Shown: positions 23,473 to 30,247 of the stretch, piece after piece
Layout of the letters: every line of letters starts with the position of its first letter
Position numbering within the stretch: the stretch's first letter is position 1
IMG/VR virus record: IMGVR_UViG_3300010371_000072
Coordinates: 1 to 37,641 of that record
DNA from: a virus
Length of the DNA: 37,641 nucleotides
Strand: one strand, 5' to 3'
Translations under genes and position numbers: made by a program
The notes under the pieces: generated by a model
What the model was told of the DNA's origin: nothing
What the model saw: only the letters and a program-made list of their open reading frames with translations
The model's database searches: none

Positions 23473-24003
23473 TTGCATTATATCAAACTACCAATACCTG
23501 TTAAGACCTATGTACGCAAATACATAGAAAAAGAATATCCGGGCTCCATAAAGCTTGGCTTTAAAAACACCCTTGGATATTACCTTTATGTAGTGCTGGA
23601 AAAACAATCTTCCCACTGGCACCGGAAGCACGAAACTCTTTTACAAAAACGATATTCACTGCTCACTGATCATTTTATTGTGCAGCTTCCTGCAAACTCA
23701 GATACTTTTTACAAAACCGGTTTTTCTCTTCCCATTTCAAAAGCCATCCTGATCAATGATTATTTTGAAGATCAGATCATTAAGGAAATAAATTTCCGGG
23801 CCAACACTTACTGTAAAGTTGGTTTTAGCAGAAACCAGGCGATTGAAGATTTCTGCGAAGAGTACAATATTATCATCGATGTTGACATTACGCATGGCGC
23901 TCTGAAAAAAGCTGAATACCGTTACAGAAAATATAAGGCGCAATTGTCCCCGCGCGAATCACAGATGCCAACCATGCTTTTTAAAGAAAAAGCAACACGC
24001 TGA
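23473..24003 (+). CDS. hypothetical regulator-like protein before the late region
   Basis: This 176-residue basic protein has a C-terminal part (about 118-155, 'CKVGFSRNQAIEDFCEEYNI' followed by ALKKAEYRYRK) that reads like a helix-turn-helix or helical DNA-binding end. The N-terminal half (YIKLPIPVKTYVRKYIEKEY, LYVVLEKQ) is alpha/beta. The apparent start is a TTG with no ATG nearby. It is the last gene before the second late promoter element and is a candidate for the activator of the CTTGTCCCC promoters. That role is inferred from position and basic character only. Confidence 0.5.
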   Translation: MHYIKLPIPVKTYVRKYIEKEYPGSIKLGFKNTLGYYLYVVLEKQSSHWHRKHETLLQKRYSLLTDHFIVQLPANSDTFYKTGFSLPISKAILINDYFEDQIIKEINFRANTYCKVGFSRNQAIEDFCEEYNIIIDVDITHGALKKAEYRYRKYKAQLSPRESQMPTMLFKEKATR

Positions 24004-24014
24004 AGCCTGTGTTA

Positions 24015-24059
24015 TTTCTTGTCCCCGATTGCCGCTGATGCCGCTGGTAAATTAGCAGC
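24015..24059 (+). promoter_or_regulatory. late promoter element, copy 2
   Basis: TTTCTTGTCCCCGA (24015-24028), 19 bp, then TAAATTAG (24048-24055) and 4 bp to the ATG at 24060. Box, spacing and start-codon distance equal those at 64 and 30203. A leaderless transcript is predicted. Confidence 0.6.
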
Positions 24060-24644
24060 ATGAATCAAACTTCTTATAATGGAGTTTCCAATTTTATAAA
24101 GGGCCTGCCGGTGATCGGTGGCTTTTGCAAATTTTGGTTTATTCCTATTGAAGAAGTGGATCAGATGCCCGTTATTAATCCAGCCACCCAGGTATTGAAA
24201 ACTGAAATAGTATTAAAAGCCGGAAAAGCCTGGCGCGGCCCGGTGCCTGTTCCGGATGCACAATTAGGATTTACCGAAAGTGCAAAAACAGGTAATTCCG
24301 GCCCTTACTATCAAATAAAAGTTGGATGCAGCTATCCGGGCGATATTCCGGCAGCCCGTGAGAACATTGAAAACATGGCTTACAGTCAATATATGATCGT
24401 TGGCAAGCTTCGCACAACAGGTTTTTTTGTAGTGATAGGCAATCCGGAAGCGGGTGCAGACTTCAGCGGGAATTTTGACAGTGGCAATACCAACGGGAAT
24501 GGCGCGCTGAATACCATTTCATTTGATATTGAACAGGTAAATAAAGCATTGGTGCTGCCTTCGTTCAATGGAAGTGAAAGTGGATATGTCAATTTCAGCG
24601 GGCAAACAATTTCAAACGAAAATGATTACTGGGAACTGGAATAA
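24060..24644 (+). CDS. virion-associated hypothetical protein
   Basis: This 194-residue, beta-rich, Gly/Asn-rich protein (AGADFSGNFDSGNTNGNG) has no signal peptide or membrane segment. It is the first gene after a late promoter element and directly precedes the fibre gene, so a tail-tip or fibre-base role is likely. The ATG is placed 4 bp after the -7 box. Confidence 0.6.
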   Translation: MNQTSYNGVSNFIKGLPVIGGFCKFWFIPIEEVDQMPVINPATQVLKTEIVLKAGKAWRGPVPVPDAQLGFTESAKTGNSGPYYQIKVGCSYPGDIPAARENIENMAYSQYMIVGKLRTTGFFVVIGNPEAGADFSGNFDSGNTNGNGALNTISFDIEQVNKALVLPSFNGSESGYVNFSGQTISNENDYWELE

Positions 24645-24650
24645 ATAATT

Positions 24651-26453
24651 ATGTCAGAAAAAGTATCAAAATTTAATAATGCAGCGCCGTTGGATGGAAC
24701 AGAATATGTTCCTGTAATACAATATGGAGCGAACAGAAAAACGACTGTTCAGAAAATAGTTGACCTGGCAGCGACCACTGGCGGCGCCACCATTGATGAT
24801 ACCACGCCTTCGCTGACAAAGGTTTATTCTTCCCAAAAAACAGAAGATTTATTATCAAACAAAGTTGATGTAGTTGCAGGAAAACAACTTTCAACAGAAG
24901 ATTACACAACAGCGGAAAAAACGAAGCTGTCAGGCATCGCAGCAGGTGCCCAGGTGAATGATCCTAATACCACCCTGCAAGGCAATACTTTTAATGGCAT
25001 CAGCCAACTGGTGAAACTGGACGGTGCAGGTAAGCTACCGGCAGTTGATGGAAGCCAGTTGACGAATTTACCGGCTGCATCCATATCAGGCACCGCTAAC
25101 CGAATTTCTGTTGTTGCCGGTGTGATTGATATTGCTGCCGCTTACATTGGGCAAAATACAATTACCACACTGGGAACAATTGGAACAGGCGTTTGGCAAG
25201 GAACAGCAATTGCATCCGGATATGGTGGAACTGGCTTTACAGCTTATGCGAAAGGAGATTTGATTTATGCAAGTGCTGTAAATACCTTGGCAAAATTAGC
25301 AGCGAGTGCAGATGGAAATGTTTTGACGCTGGCAGGCGGTGTTCCTACATGGGCAGCAGCAGCAGGTGGATTGCCATCTCAAGCTGGTAATGCCGGGAAA
25401 CTCTTAACGACAGATGGAACAACTGCAAGCTGGGGAACTGCTATACCAGGTATATGGAGTGTAAATGGTACTTCGTTATACTACAACGCAGGTAATGTAG
25501 GAATAAATAATTCTGCTCCTGCATATCCGTTAGAAATCACAAATAGTGCACTTGGAACTGGAATCGCAAACGGTTTAGTTCTTTCAAGTTACGCTACATT
25601 AGGTTCAAGTTATTCTAATCCACCAGCCATATCTTTTAAGTCACAGTATTATCAAAGCGGAACACTTCCATCAGAGTTCAGAATTTCAGCAAGAAACAGG
25701 GCGCTTAATTTTGACATGAATAACAATAACGCAGCCTTCACCAGTTGTCTGTCAATAACAAACGACGGATTTGGCGGTGTGCTTGCCGCGCGCAGTCTAA
25801 GTTTGACCTTGGGAATAGCCTTCGCAAATGGTTCAATAGGAACAAGCGGTAATGGAGCAATAACGAATAATACTAATATGGTTCTTCAGGTTGCTCCAAG
25901 TACTTTTACTTCAACCGCCTATACTAATACTGGCACTATCAGTTCAACCACGGGTTCAGGTGCCTCTAATTATGTATATACCAGCTTTTTATCTTCACCG
26001 ACATTTAATAATAGTCTTGGACTTGGTACAGTCACAGCGCGCGGGTTTTACTACAATCCAACCAATACAAATTTAACAGGAATAAGAAGTATAGGGTTCC
26101 ACGCGGAAACAGGAGACAACCTGTTTGGCACAACATCAGGAAGCGTTGGAATTGGAGCAACAACCACAATAGATGCAAGTGCAATTTTGCAAGTAACATC
26201 AACATCTAAGGGTGTTTTGTTTCCAAGCATGTCAACTACACAAGTTGCAGCAATTGCAACACCGGCGGAAGGATTGCAGGCTTACGACAATACTTTACAT
26301 GGACTAAAAATTTACAACGGAACCGTTTGGAACAATATCGTTCATTCCGCCATCGCAAACGGGAAAGTAACTACCGGTGCACCATTTACAAATGATGGTT
26401 ATATCATCGTAACAATCGGCGGAACCAATTATAAATTAATGACAACAACTTAA
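24651..26453 (+). CDS. tail fibre / receptor-binding protein
   Basis: The 600-residue protein carries fibre hallmarks. A helical-to-beta segment, 'STEDYTTAEKTKLSGIAAGA' (about 80-100), is the classic phage tail-fibre repeat. It is followed by 'GGTGFTAYAKGDLIYASAVN' (about 192-210), long Gly/Ser/Thr/Asn-rich beta stretches, and a C-terminal 'GLQAYDNTLHGLKIYNGTVW' found in many Bacteroidota fibre and spike ends. It should form trimers and contact the host surface. No intramolecular chaperone motif is clear. The low-complexity middle (about 380-470) is likely to vary between relatives. Confidence 0.8.
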   Translation: MSEKVSKFNNAAPLDGTEYVPVIQYGANRKTTVQKIVDLAATTGGATIDDTTPSLTKVYSSQKTEDLLSNKVDVVAGKQLSTEDYTTAEKTKLSGIAAGAQVNDPNTTLQGNTFNGISQLVKLDGAGKLPAVDGSQLTNLPAASISGTANRISVVAGVIDIAAAYIGQNTITTLGTIGTGVWQGTAIASGYGGTGFTAYAKGDLIYASAVNTLAKLAASADGNVLTLAGGVPTWAAAAGGLPSQAGNAGKLLTTDGTTASWGTAIPGIWSVNGTSLYYNAGNVGINNSAPAYPLEITNSALGTGIANGLVLSSYATLGSSYSNPPAISFKSQYYQSGTLPSEFRISARNRALNFDMNNNNAAFTSCLSITNDGFGGVLAARSLSLTLGIAFANGSIGTSGNGAITNNTNMVLQVAPSTFTSTAYTNTGTISSTTGSGASNYVYTSFLSSPTFNNSLGLGTVTARGFYYNPTNTNLTGIRSIGFHAETGDNLFGTTSGSVGIGATTTIDASAILQVTSTSKGVLFPSMSTTQVAAIATPAEGLQAYDNTLHGLKIYNGTVWNNIVHSAIANGKVTTGAPFTNDGYIIVTIGGTNYKLMTTT

Positions 26454-26455
26454 TC

Positions 26456-26941
26456 ATGCCATACATCCAACTTTCTACCAACGACATTGTAATCGACATT
26501 CCTGATGTGAACATCGGGCAAACAGTAATAAAGCGCACTGCCACATTGTTTGATATGGATTACAACACCCACAACAAGCAGGTTGTGTTACGCTGGCTCA
26601 TAAAACACTTTGCCAAAAATGCTGACGGCACTAAAGGAGATTATCTGCCTTTCATAACCGATTGGGCAAAAGAATCCATCGCTGATAATACTACCATGTG
26701 CGACGTTACCAATGGCCAGCCAATTTATAAAACGCATGATACCGGTGAAGTGGAAAAAGATGCAAATGGCAATCCGATATTAGACGCCAACGGAAACCAG
26801 GTGCCGATAATGGATTATGATCCCGCTATCAATTATTCAGGCCAGTATGATGTGTTCTTTAACATGGCTCAGGCGCAACCGGTGTTGGTCAATCCAATGA
26901 TCATTCAATTCGGGCAACTCGTACAATCATGGGATAAATAA
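26456..26941 (+). CDS. fibre-associated hypothetical protein
   Basis: This 161-residue protein has a short internal repeat (DANGNPILDANGNQVP, about 100-115). It follows the fibre gene by 2 bp and is likely a fibre accessory or assembly factor. I do not recognise the family. Confidence 0.55.
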   Translation: MPYIQLSTNDIVIDIPDVNIGQTVIKRTATLFDMDYNTHNKQVVLRWLIKHFAKNADGTKGDYLPFITDWAKESIADNTTMCDVTNGQPIYKTHDTGEVEKDANGNPILDANGNQVPIMDYDPAINYSGQYDVFFNMAQAQPVLVNPMIIQFGQLVQSWDK

Positions 26942-26964
26942 ATTCTTAAACCAAAATAAAAAAA

Positions 26965-27252
26965 ATGACAAAAATTGATCTAAACGTGCAGCTGATAGAT
27001 ACAACAGGCAACACAGTAAAAGACAGAACACTCGCGCAAACATTGAGCGAAATAATTGCCACTCAAACAGAAGGTAAAACGCTCAAATTATATGGATGGC
27101 ACAAAACTTTACAGGTAGGCGATCCGCTGATATTGGATGATGCCGATAAAAAGGATTTGGAAAAACTGATTGACGAACACAAAACCATGTTCGTCTTTGT
27201 AAAAGGTCAACTGTTGGAAGTGATCAGCAACGCAAAAGAGGAAGTAAAATGA
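26965..27252 (+). CDS. hypothetical protein
   Basis: This 95-residue alpha/beta acidic protein contains 'TLAQTLSEIIATQTEGKTLKL'. Its end overlaps the next start as ATGA. The position after fibre genes and a length near 100 residues could suit an assembly chaperone, without direct evidence. Confidence 0.55.
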   Translation: MTKIDLNVQLIDTTGNTVKDRTLAQTLSEIIATQTEGKTLKLYGWHKTLQVGDPLILDDADKKDLEKLIDEHKTMFVFVKGQLLEVISNAKEEVK

Positions 27253-27614
27253 AATACATCGCAGCATTATTAGGAGCCATTTTACTTGCCGTCATCTTCC
27301 TGCCGGTAGGGTTCCTTTATGCCATGTTTTTCCGGGGCCGCACCAATTTTCTTTACAAAACATCCATCGGTATTGATCAGCTTGGCAACGTGGTTTGCGG
27401 CAAACTTTTCAACCTGATTTTGACAAAAAAAACTGGTTATCCATTCGGCAATGAAGATGAAGTGATCAGCAGCGTTATCGGAAAGAACCTGGCAACCGGC
27501 ACACTCACTTTCGCTGGGCGGTTACTTGCTTTTTTGCTGGATGAAATCCAAAAAGGGCATGTTGAAAAATCGATTGAAAATTTCAGTGAAGCAACAAATA
27601 AAACGGTTTCTTAA
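27249..27614 (+). CDS. membrane-anchored hypothetical protein
   Basis: This 121-residue protein has one strong N-terminal transmembrane helix (about 4-28, IAALLGAILLAVIFLPVGFL) and a soluble helical tail with 'GRLLAFLLDEIQKGHVEKSIENF'. It is coupled to the previous gene by an ATGA overlap and begins a run of membrane proteins that leads to the endolysin. Confidence 0.6.
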   Translation: MKYIAALLGAILLAVIFLPVGFLYAMFFRGRTNFLYKTSIGIDQLGNVVCGKLFNLILTKKTGYPFGNEDEVISSVIGKNLATGTLTFAGRLLAFLLDEIQKGHVEKSIENFSEATNKTVS

Positions 27615-27615
27615 T

Positions 27616-27653
27616 CTTGTCCCCTCCCTGCTGAAAAAGATTATACAGATTTG
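27616..27653 (+). promoter_or_regulatory. late promoter element, copy 3
   Basis: CTTGTCCCC (27616-27624), then 21 bp and CAGATTTG (27646-27653), matching the -7 box TAnnTTTG except at the first base. Spacing equals the other three copies. Unlike them, the next start codon (27686) is 32 bp downstream, so this mRNA would have a short leader. Confidence 0.5.
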
Positions 27654-27685
27654 GATTCACTTTAAGTAAATAAAATACGACTAAA

Positions 27686-27877
27686 ATGAAAACCTCAAAC
27701 ATTATCAAATTAATTGCAACAGTATTGTTGCTTGGTTTGGCTTTTTTCCTGTTTGGATTTGAACCGCCAATAAATCCAACCTGGTTTCAGGATCACCATA
27801 CTTTATTCGCTGGAATTTCTGCCGCATTGGGCGTAATACTGGCCGCAACCACGTTCAAACCCGGTAGGAAAGTTTAA
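27686..27877 (+). CDS. small two-span membrane protein
   Basis: This encodes 63 residues with hydrophobic segments at about 6-24 (IIKLIATVLLLGLAFFLFG) and about 38-55 (TLFAGISAALGVILAAT), then a basic end. Size and topology match a holin or a small lysis regulator. It is the first gene after promoter copy 3. Confidence 0.6.
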   Translation: MKTSNIIKLIATVLLLGLAFFLFGFEPPINPTWFQDHHTLFAGISAALGVILAATTFKPGRKV

Positions 27878-27899
27878 AAACAAAACCATTTTTTCGCCC

Positions 27900-28298
27900 A
27901 TGCTAACTGCCTCATTAACTGCTTTATTTTACCTGTACAATATTGTTTTTAATACTGTATTTGTTTTTTATACCAAATACCAGTTTGAAGATGAAAAAGC
28001 AGGATGGGAGCGCTCAAAAGGTAAATGGCACAAATACGGGATGGCCATGCGCGTGATGGCTTATGCCGGGCCGTTTGTGGGTGTTTTTTCATTACCTCAT
28101 ACGAATTGGAAAGATTGGTTGTTGTGTGGCGTGCTGATCATGCCGCTTTGGGATATAATGATCAACGTGGAAGCATTGGGAATGGCGCCTCTTTACAACG
28201 GCGCCACATCAACTTTGGATAAGAAATTTAAAGGAATCAAATGGATCATGTATGCGTTGCTATTGATAGGCGCCATCATCATCAAATTTACCTACTAA
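27900..28298 (+). CDS. multi-span membrane protein
   Basis: This 132-residue protein has about four hydrophobic segments (4-25, 50-65, 75-88, 114-130) and a conserved-looking 'WERSKGKWHKYGMAMRVMAY' between spans 1 and 2. It has no recognised family. It lies in the membrane-protein block before the lysis genes. Confidence 0.6.
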   Translation: MLTASLTALFYLYNIVFNTVFVFYTKYQFEDEKAGWERSKGKWHKYGMAMRVMAYAGPFVGVFSLPHTNWKDWLLCGVLIMPLWDIMINVEALGMAPLYNGATSTLDKKFKGIKWIMYALLLIGAIIIKFTY

Positions 28299-28312
28299 CC
28301 TTGAAAACTACA

Positions 28313-28489
28313 ATGACTGAAAATTCGAGTCCTTTTTACCTGTTTACCAGCTTTTGTTCTACCGTATTTGCGCTGGTAACTTTCCATGATGTGCAGGTGA
28401 TGCTGACAATTATTGCAACAATGGTTTCTATTGTCAGCGGCTCAATGGCAGGTTATTATTATTACAAAAAGGCCCGTGGCATGAAATGA
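28313..28489 (+). CDS. small two-span membrane protein, holin candidate
   Basis: This encodes 58 residues from the ATG at 28313 (an open frame extends upstream but overlaps the previous gene). Hydrophobic segments at about 8-23 and 28-48 are followed by a basic tail (YYYYKKARGMK), a holin-like layout. The end overlaps the next tiny ORF by ATGA. Confidence 0.55.
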   Translation: MTENSSPFYLFTSFCSTVFALVTFHDVQVMLTIIATMVSIVSGSMAGYYYYKKARGMK

Positions 28490-28587
28490 AATATTATTTA
28501 AAACACCTGATGTGGCTGGCGATTGCAGCAATAGTGCTGTACTTTTTCTGTTGGCTGCACACGGCAGGAATAATATTAAATGATTAA
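28486..28587 (+). CDS. 33-residue single-span membrane peptide
   Basis: The ATG lies inside the previous stop (ATGA overlap) and the next gene begins 3 bp after its stop. One helix (LMWLAIAAIVLYFFCWLHTA) follows a short basic end. It could be a holin modulator or antiholin. Confidence 0.5.
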   Translation: MKYYLKHLMWLAIAAIVLYFFCWLHTAGIILND

Positions 28588-28590
28588 AAA

Positions 28591-29094
28591 ATGAATACCC
28601 AATTCAAATATTACAGCGTACTGATCTTCCTGATCATCCTGGGCGTTTTTCTGGGCCTGTTGATGCTAACAAGTTCCTGCAACGTTTCCAAAGCAAAAAA
28701 AACATTGTCTGTTGATAGTACGCACGTAAATAAAGTGGATTCAGGATCTGTAAAAAAATCAACCGCAACCGATAAAACCACCGCCGATTGGGAAAGGCAG
28801 GTGTTAATTTTTAAAGATACCACCATCAATCATTATTCTACTTCGCAATCGCCTGTTGATTACAACCGGCTGGCCGCTGTGATCAATGAAAAAGGAAATT
28901 ACCAGCGCGACAGGCAAAGCACCGGATATGATTCATCCTGGAAACAACAAATTGATTCTTTGAAAACGGTAATAAAAGAAAGCCAGAAAGATAAGACTGA
29001 GAAAAGTTTTTCATTCTGGCAGATCATAGGAATTGCGGCGGGAATATCACTTGTGTTTTTCATTATTGGAAAATTTAAAATATCACTGAAATGA
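28591..29094 (+). CDS. unimolecular spanin candidate
   Basis: This 167-residue protein has hydrophobic segments at both ends. The N-terminal one ends in LLMLTSSCNVSK, a lipobox-like site of Bacteroidota type (SSC), so the mature protein may be an outer-membrane lipoprotein. The middle is hydrophilic, with a helical 'QIDSLKTVIKESQKDKTE' (about 120-138). The C-terminal helix (FWQIIGIAAGISLVFFIIG, about 141-160) would insert in the inner membrane. This lipoprotein plus C-terminal-span design is that of u-spanins such as T1 gp11, and it sits three genes before the endolysin. Neither end is proven experimentally. Confidence 0.5.
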   Translation: MNTQFKYYSVLIFLIILGVFLGLLMLTSSCNVSKAKKTLSVDSTHVNKVDSGSVKKSTATDKTTADWERQVLIFKDTTINHYSTSQSPVDYNRLAAVINEKGNYQRDRQSTGYDSSWKQQIDSLKTVIKESQKDKTEKSFSFWQIIGIAAGISLVFFIIGKFKISLK

Positions 29095-29318
29095 ACTTTA
29101 AAAACACCGCTCTTTATCAGCGCGTAAAATCAGAAACGCCAAACTGGTTCAAAGTGATCAGGAAGATCAGCATTGCTGCGACAGTGATAGCAGGTGCATT
29201 GCTGGCGGCAAACGGAGTGGCAGGATTTGTATTGCCCGAAATTTTAAACGCGCCTTGTCAATGGATCATGGTGGCAGGCATCACCGGTGGCGCAATAGCA
29301 ACAACAGCAAAAAAATAA
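29091..29318 (+). CDS. small two-span membrane protein, holin candidate
   Basis: This encodes 75 residues with two spans (about 25-46 ISIAATVIAGALLAANGVAG, about 57-71) and basic flanks (KVIRKIS at the front, AKK at the end). It overlaps the spanin candidate by ATGA. Close to the endolysin, it is the better holin candidate of the several in this block. Confidence 0.6.
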   Translation: MNFKNTALYQRVKSETPNWFKVIRKISIAATVIAGALLAANGVAGFVLPEILNAPCQWIMVAGITGGAIATTAKK

Positions 29319-29323
29319 AGCTT

Positions 29324-29458
29324 ATGTATAGTTTCAACTTTGGGCCTAATTGGTTTTGGCGATTGCTTTTTATCCTGGCTGCAATTGGTTTGATCCTGGG
29401 AATTATAAAAGTAATACACGCCATTATCTGGATTTTTCATCATGTTCAAATTAACTGA
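29324..29458 (+). CDS. 44-residue membrane protein
   Basis: Start ATG 29324. The protein has one long hydrophobic helix (about 12-39, RLLFILAAIGLILGIIKVIH and on) and many Trp/Phe residues at the N-terminus. It ends 2 bp before the endolysin start, so the two are probably co-translated. Confidence 0.5.
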   Translation: MYSFNFGPNWFWRLLFILAAIGLILGIIKVIHAIIWIFHHVQIN

Positions 29459-29460
29459 CT

Positions 29461-29937
29461 ATGGCAACCGATATCGTGTCCGAAAACCGCCTTTTACAGC
29501 TTCATCCAAAAGTGAGAGATAAAGCCATTGCCGCTTATCGCGAAGCTGTTAGGATTACACCTGTTGGTGTTCATCCTTTCATCACGCAAACTTTAAGGAC
29601 ATTTAAAGAAAGCGATGATCTGTATGCACAAGGCCGCAGCAAACCAGGAAAGATCGTTACCAATGCACCCGGTGGATCTTCATTCCATAATTATGGCCTT
29701 GCCATTGATTTTGTATTGCAGGTAAATGGATTGCCAAAATGGGAAGTGAATGCAGATTGGATGAAAGTGGTAAAATGTTTCAAAGACCAGGGCTTTGCAT
29801 GGGGCGGCGATTTTAAAAGCATCAAAGACAATCCACATTTTGAAATGACATTTGGATACACCTGGCACCAGCTGCTGGAAAAACATAATTGCAGCGATTA
29901 CATGGCCGGAAAAGACAGCCAATATTTAAGACTTTAA
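29461..29937 (+). CDS. endolysin, M15-type D,D/L-Ala-D-Glu peptidase
   Basis: This 158-residue peptidoglycan peptidase has the M15 zinc site: His76 and Asp83 in SSFHNYGLAIDF, and His126 in PHFEM. It also has the upstream TLRTFKESDDLYAQGR (about 44-59) typical of phage CwlK/T5-type endopeptidases. It has no signal peptide and no cell-wall-binding domain, so export depends on a holin. It cuts peptide cross-links of the host wall at lysis. It lies at the end of the membrane-protein block. Confidence 0.9.
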   Translation: MATDIVSENRLLQLHPKVRDKAIAAYREAVRITPVGVHPFITQTLRTFKESDDLYAQGRSKPGKIVTNAPGGSSFHNYGLAIDFVLQVNGLPKWEVNADWMKVVKCFKDQGFAWGGDFKSIKDNPHFEMTFGYTWHQLLEKHNCSDYMAGKDSQYLRL

Positions 29938-29949
29938 AAAACAACAGCT

Positions 29950-30195
29950 ATGAAAAAAATGTACTTCGCGCTCTTTATGACCGCGTTATTTTCCTGTAAA
30001 GAAAAAAGCAATCAACATCTTCAGTTTGATGACCAGGGAATTATTTTAAACGACAGCATTACCATTGCGCCACATGATGCATATTACCAAAGCCAGGAAA
30101 AGCCAACCCGTGGCACATCGGCAACCGTTGCGATTGCAAATAATAATGACACAGCGAAAGTGTTTATAGTGAAGATTATTGAGGTAGTGCCATAG
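29950..30195 (+). CDS. small lipoprotein, possible o-spanin
   Basis: This 81-residue protein has a signal peptide ending ALFSCKEKSN, a lipobox-like Cys at residue 16. The mature part is hydrophilic, with a beta-rich end (VFIVKIIEVV). A small lipoprotein just after the endolysin suits an outer spanin subunit or an envelope moron. Confidence 0.5.
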   Translation: MKKMYFALFMTALFSCKEKSNQHLQFDDQGIILNDSITIAPHDAYYQSQEKPTRGTSATVAIANNNDTAKVFIVKIIEVVP

Positions 30196-30202
30196 CTTTT
30201 AT

Positions 30203-30247
30203 TTTCTTGTCCCCGCTTGCTTTTTTGCATCACAATAAGTTTGTATC
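30203..30247 (+). promoter_or_regulatory. late promoter element, copy 4
   Basis: TTTCTTGTCCCCGC (30203-30216), 19 bp, TAAGTTTG (30236-30243, an exact TAnnTTTG), then TATC and the GTG at 30248. The last part, TATCGTGAA, is identical to copy 1. It drives the protease/capsid module, probably as a leaderless message. Confidence 0.65.

Noticed and set aside
23944-23975. Another TTGTCCCCGC box about 70 bp before promoter copy 2
   Set aside because: It lies inside a coding region, and 19 bp later there is no acceptable TAnnTTTG box.
24651-26453. Diversity-generating retroelement acting on the fibre gene
   Set aside because: No reverse transcriptase and no template repeat are visible in the window.
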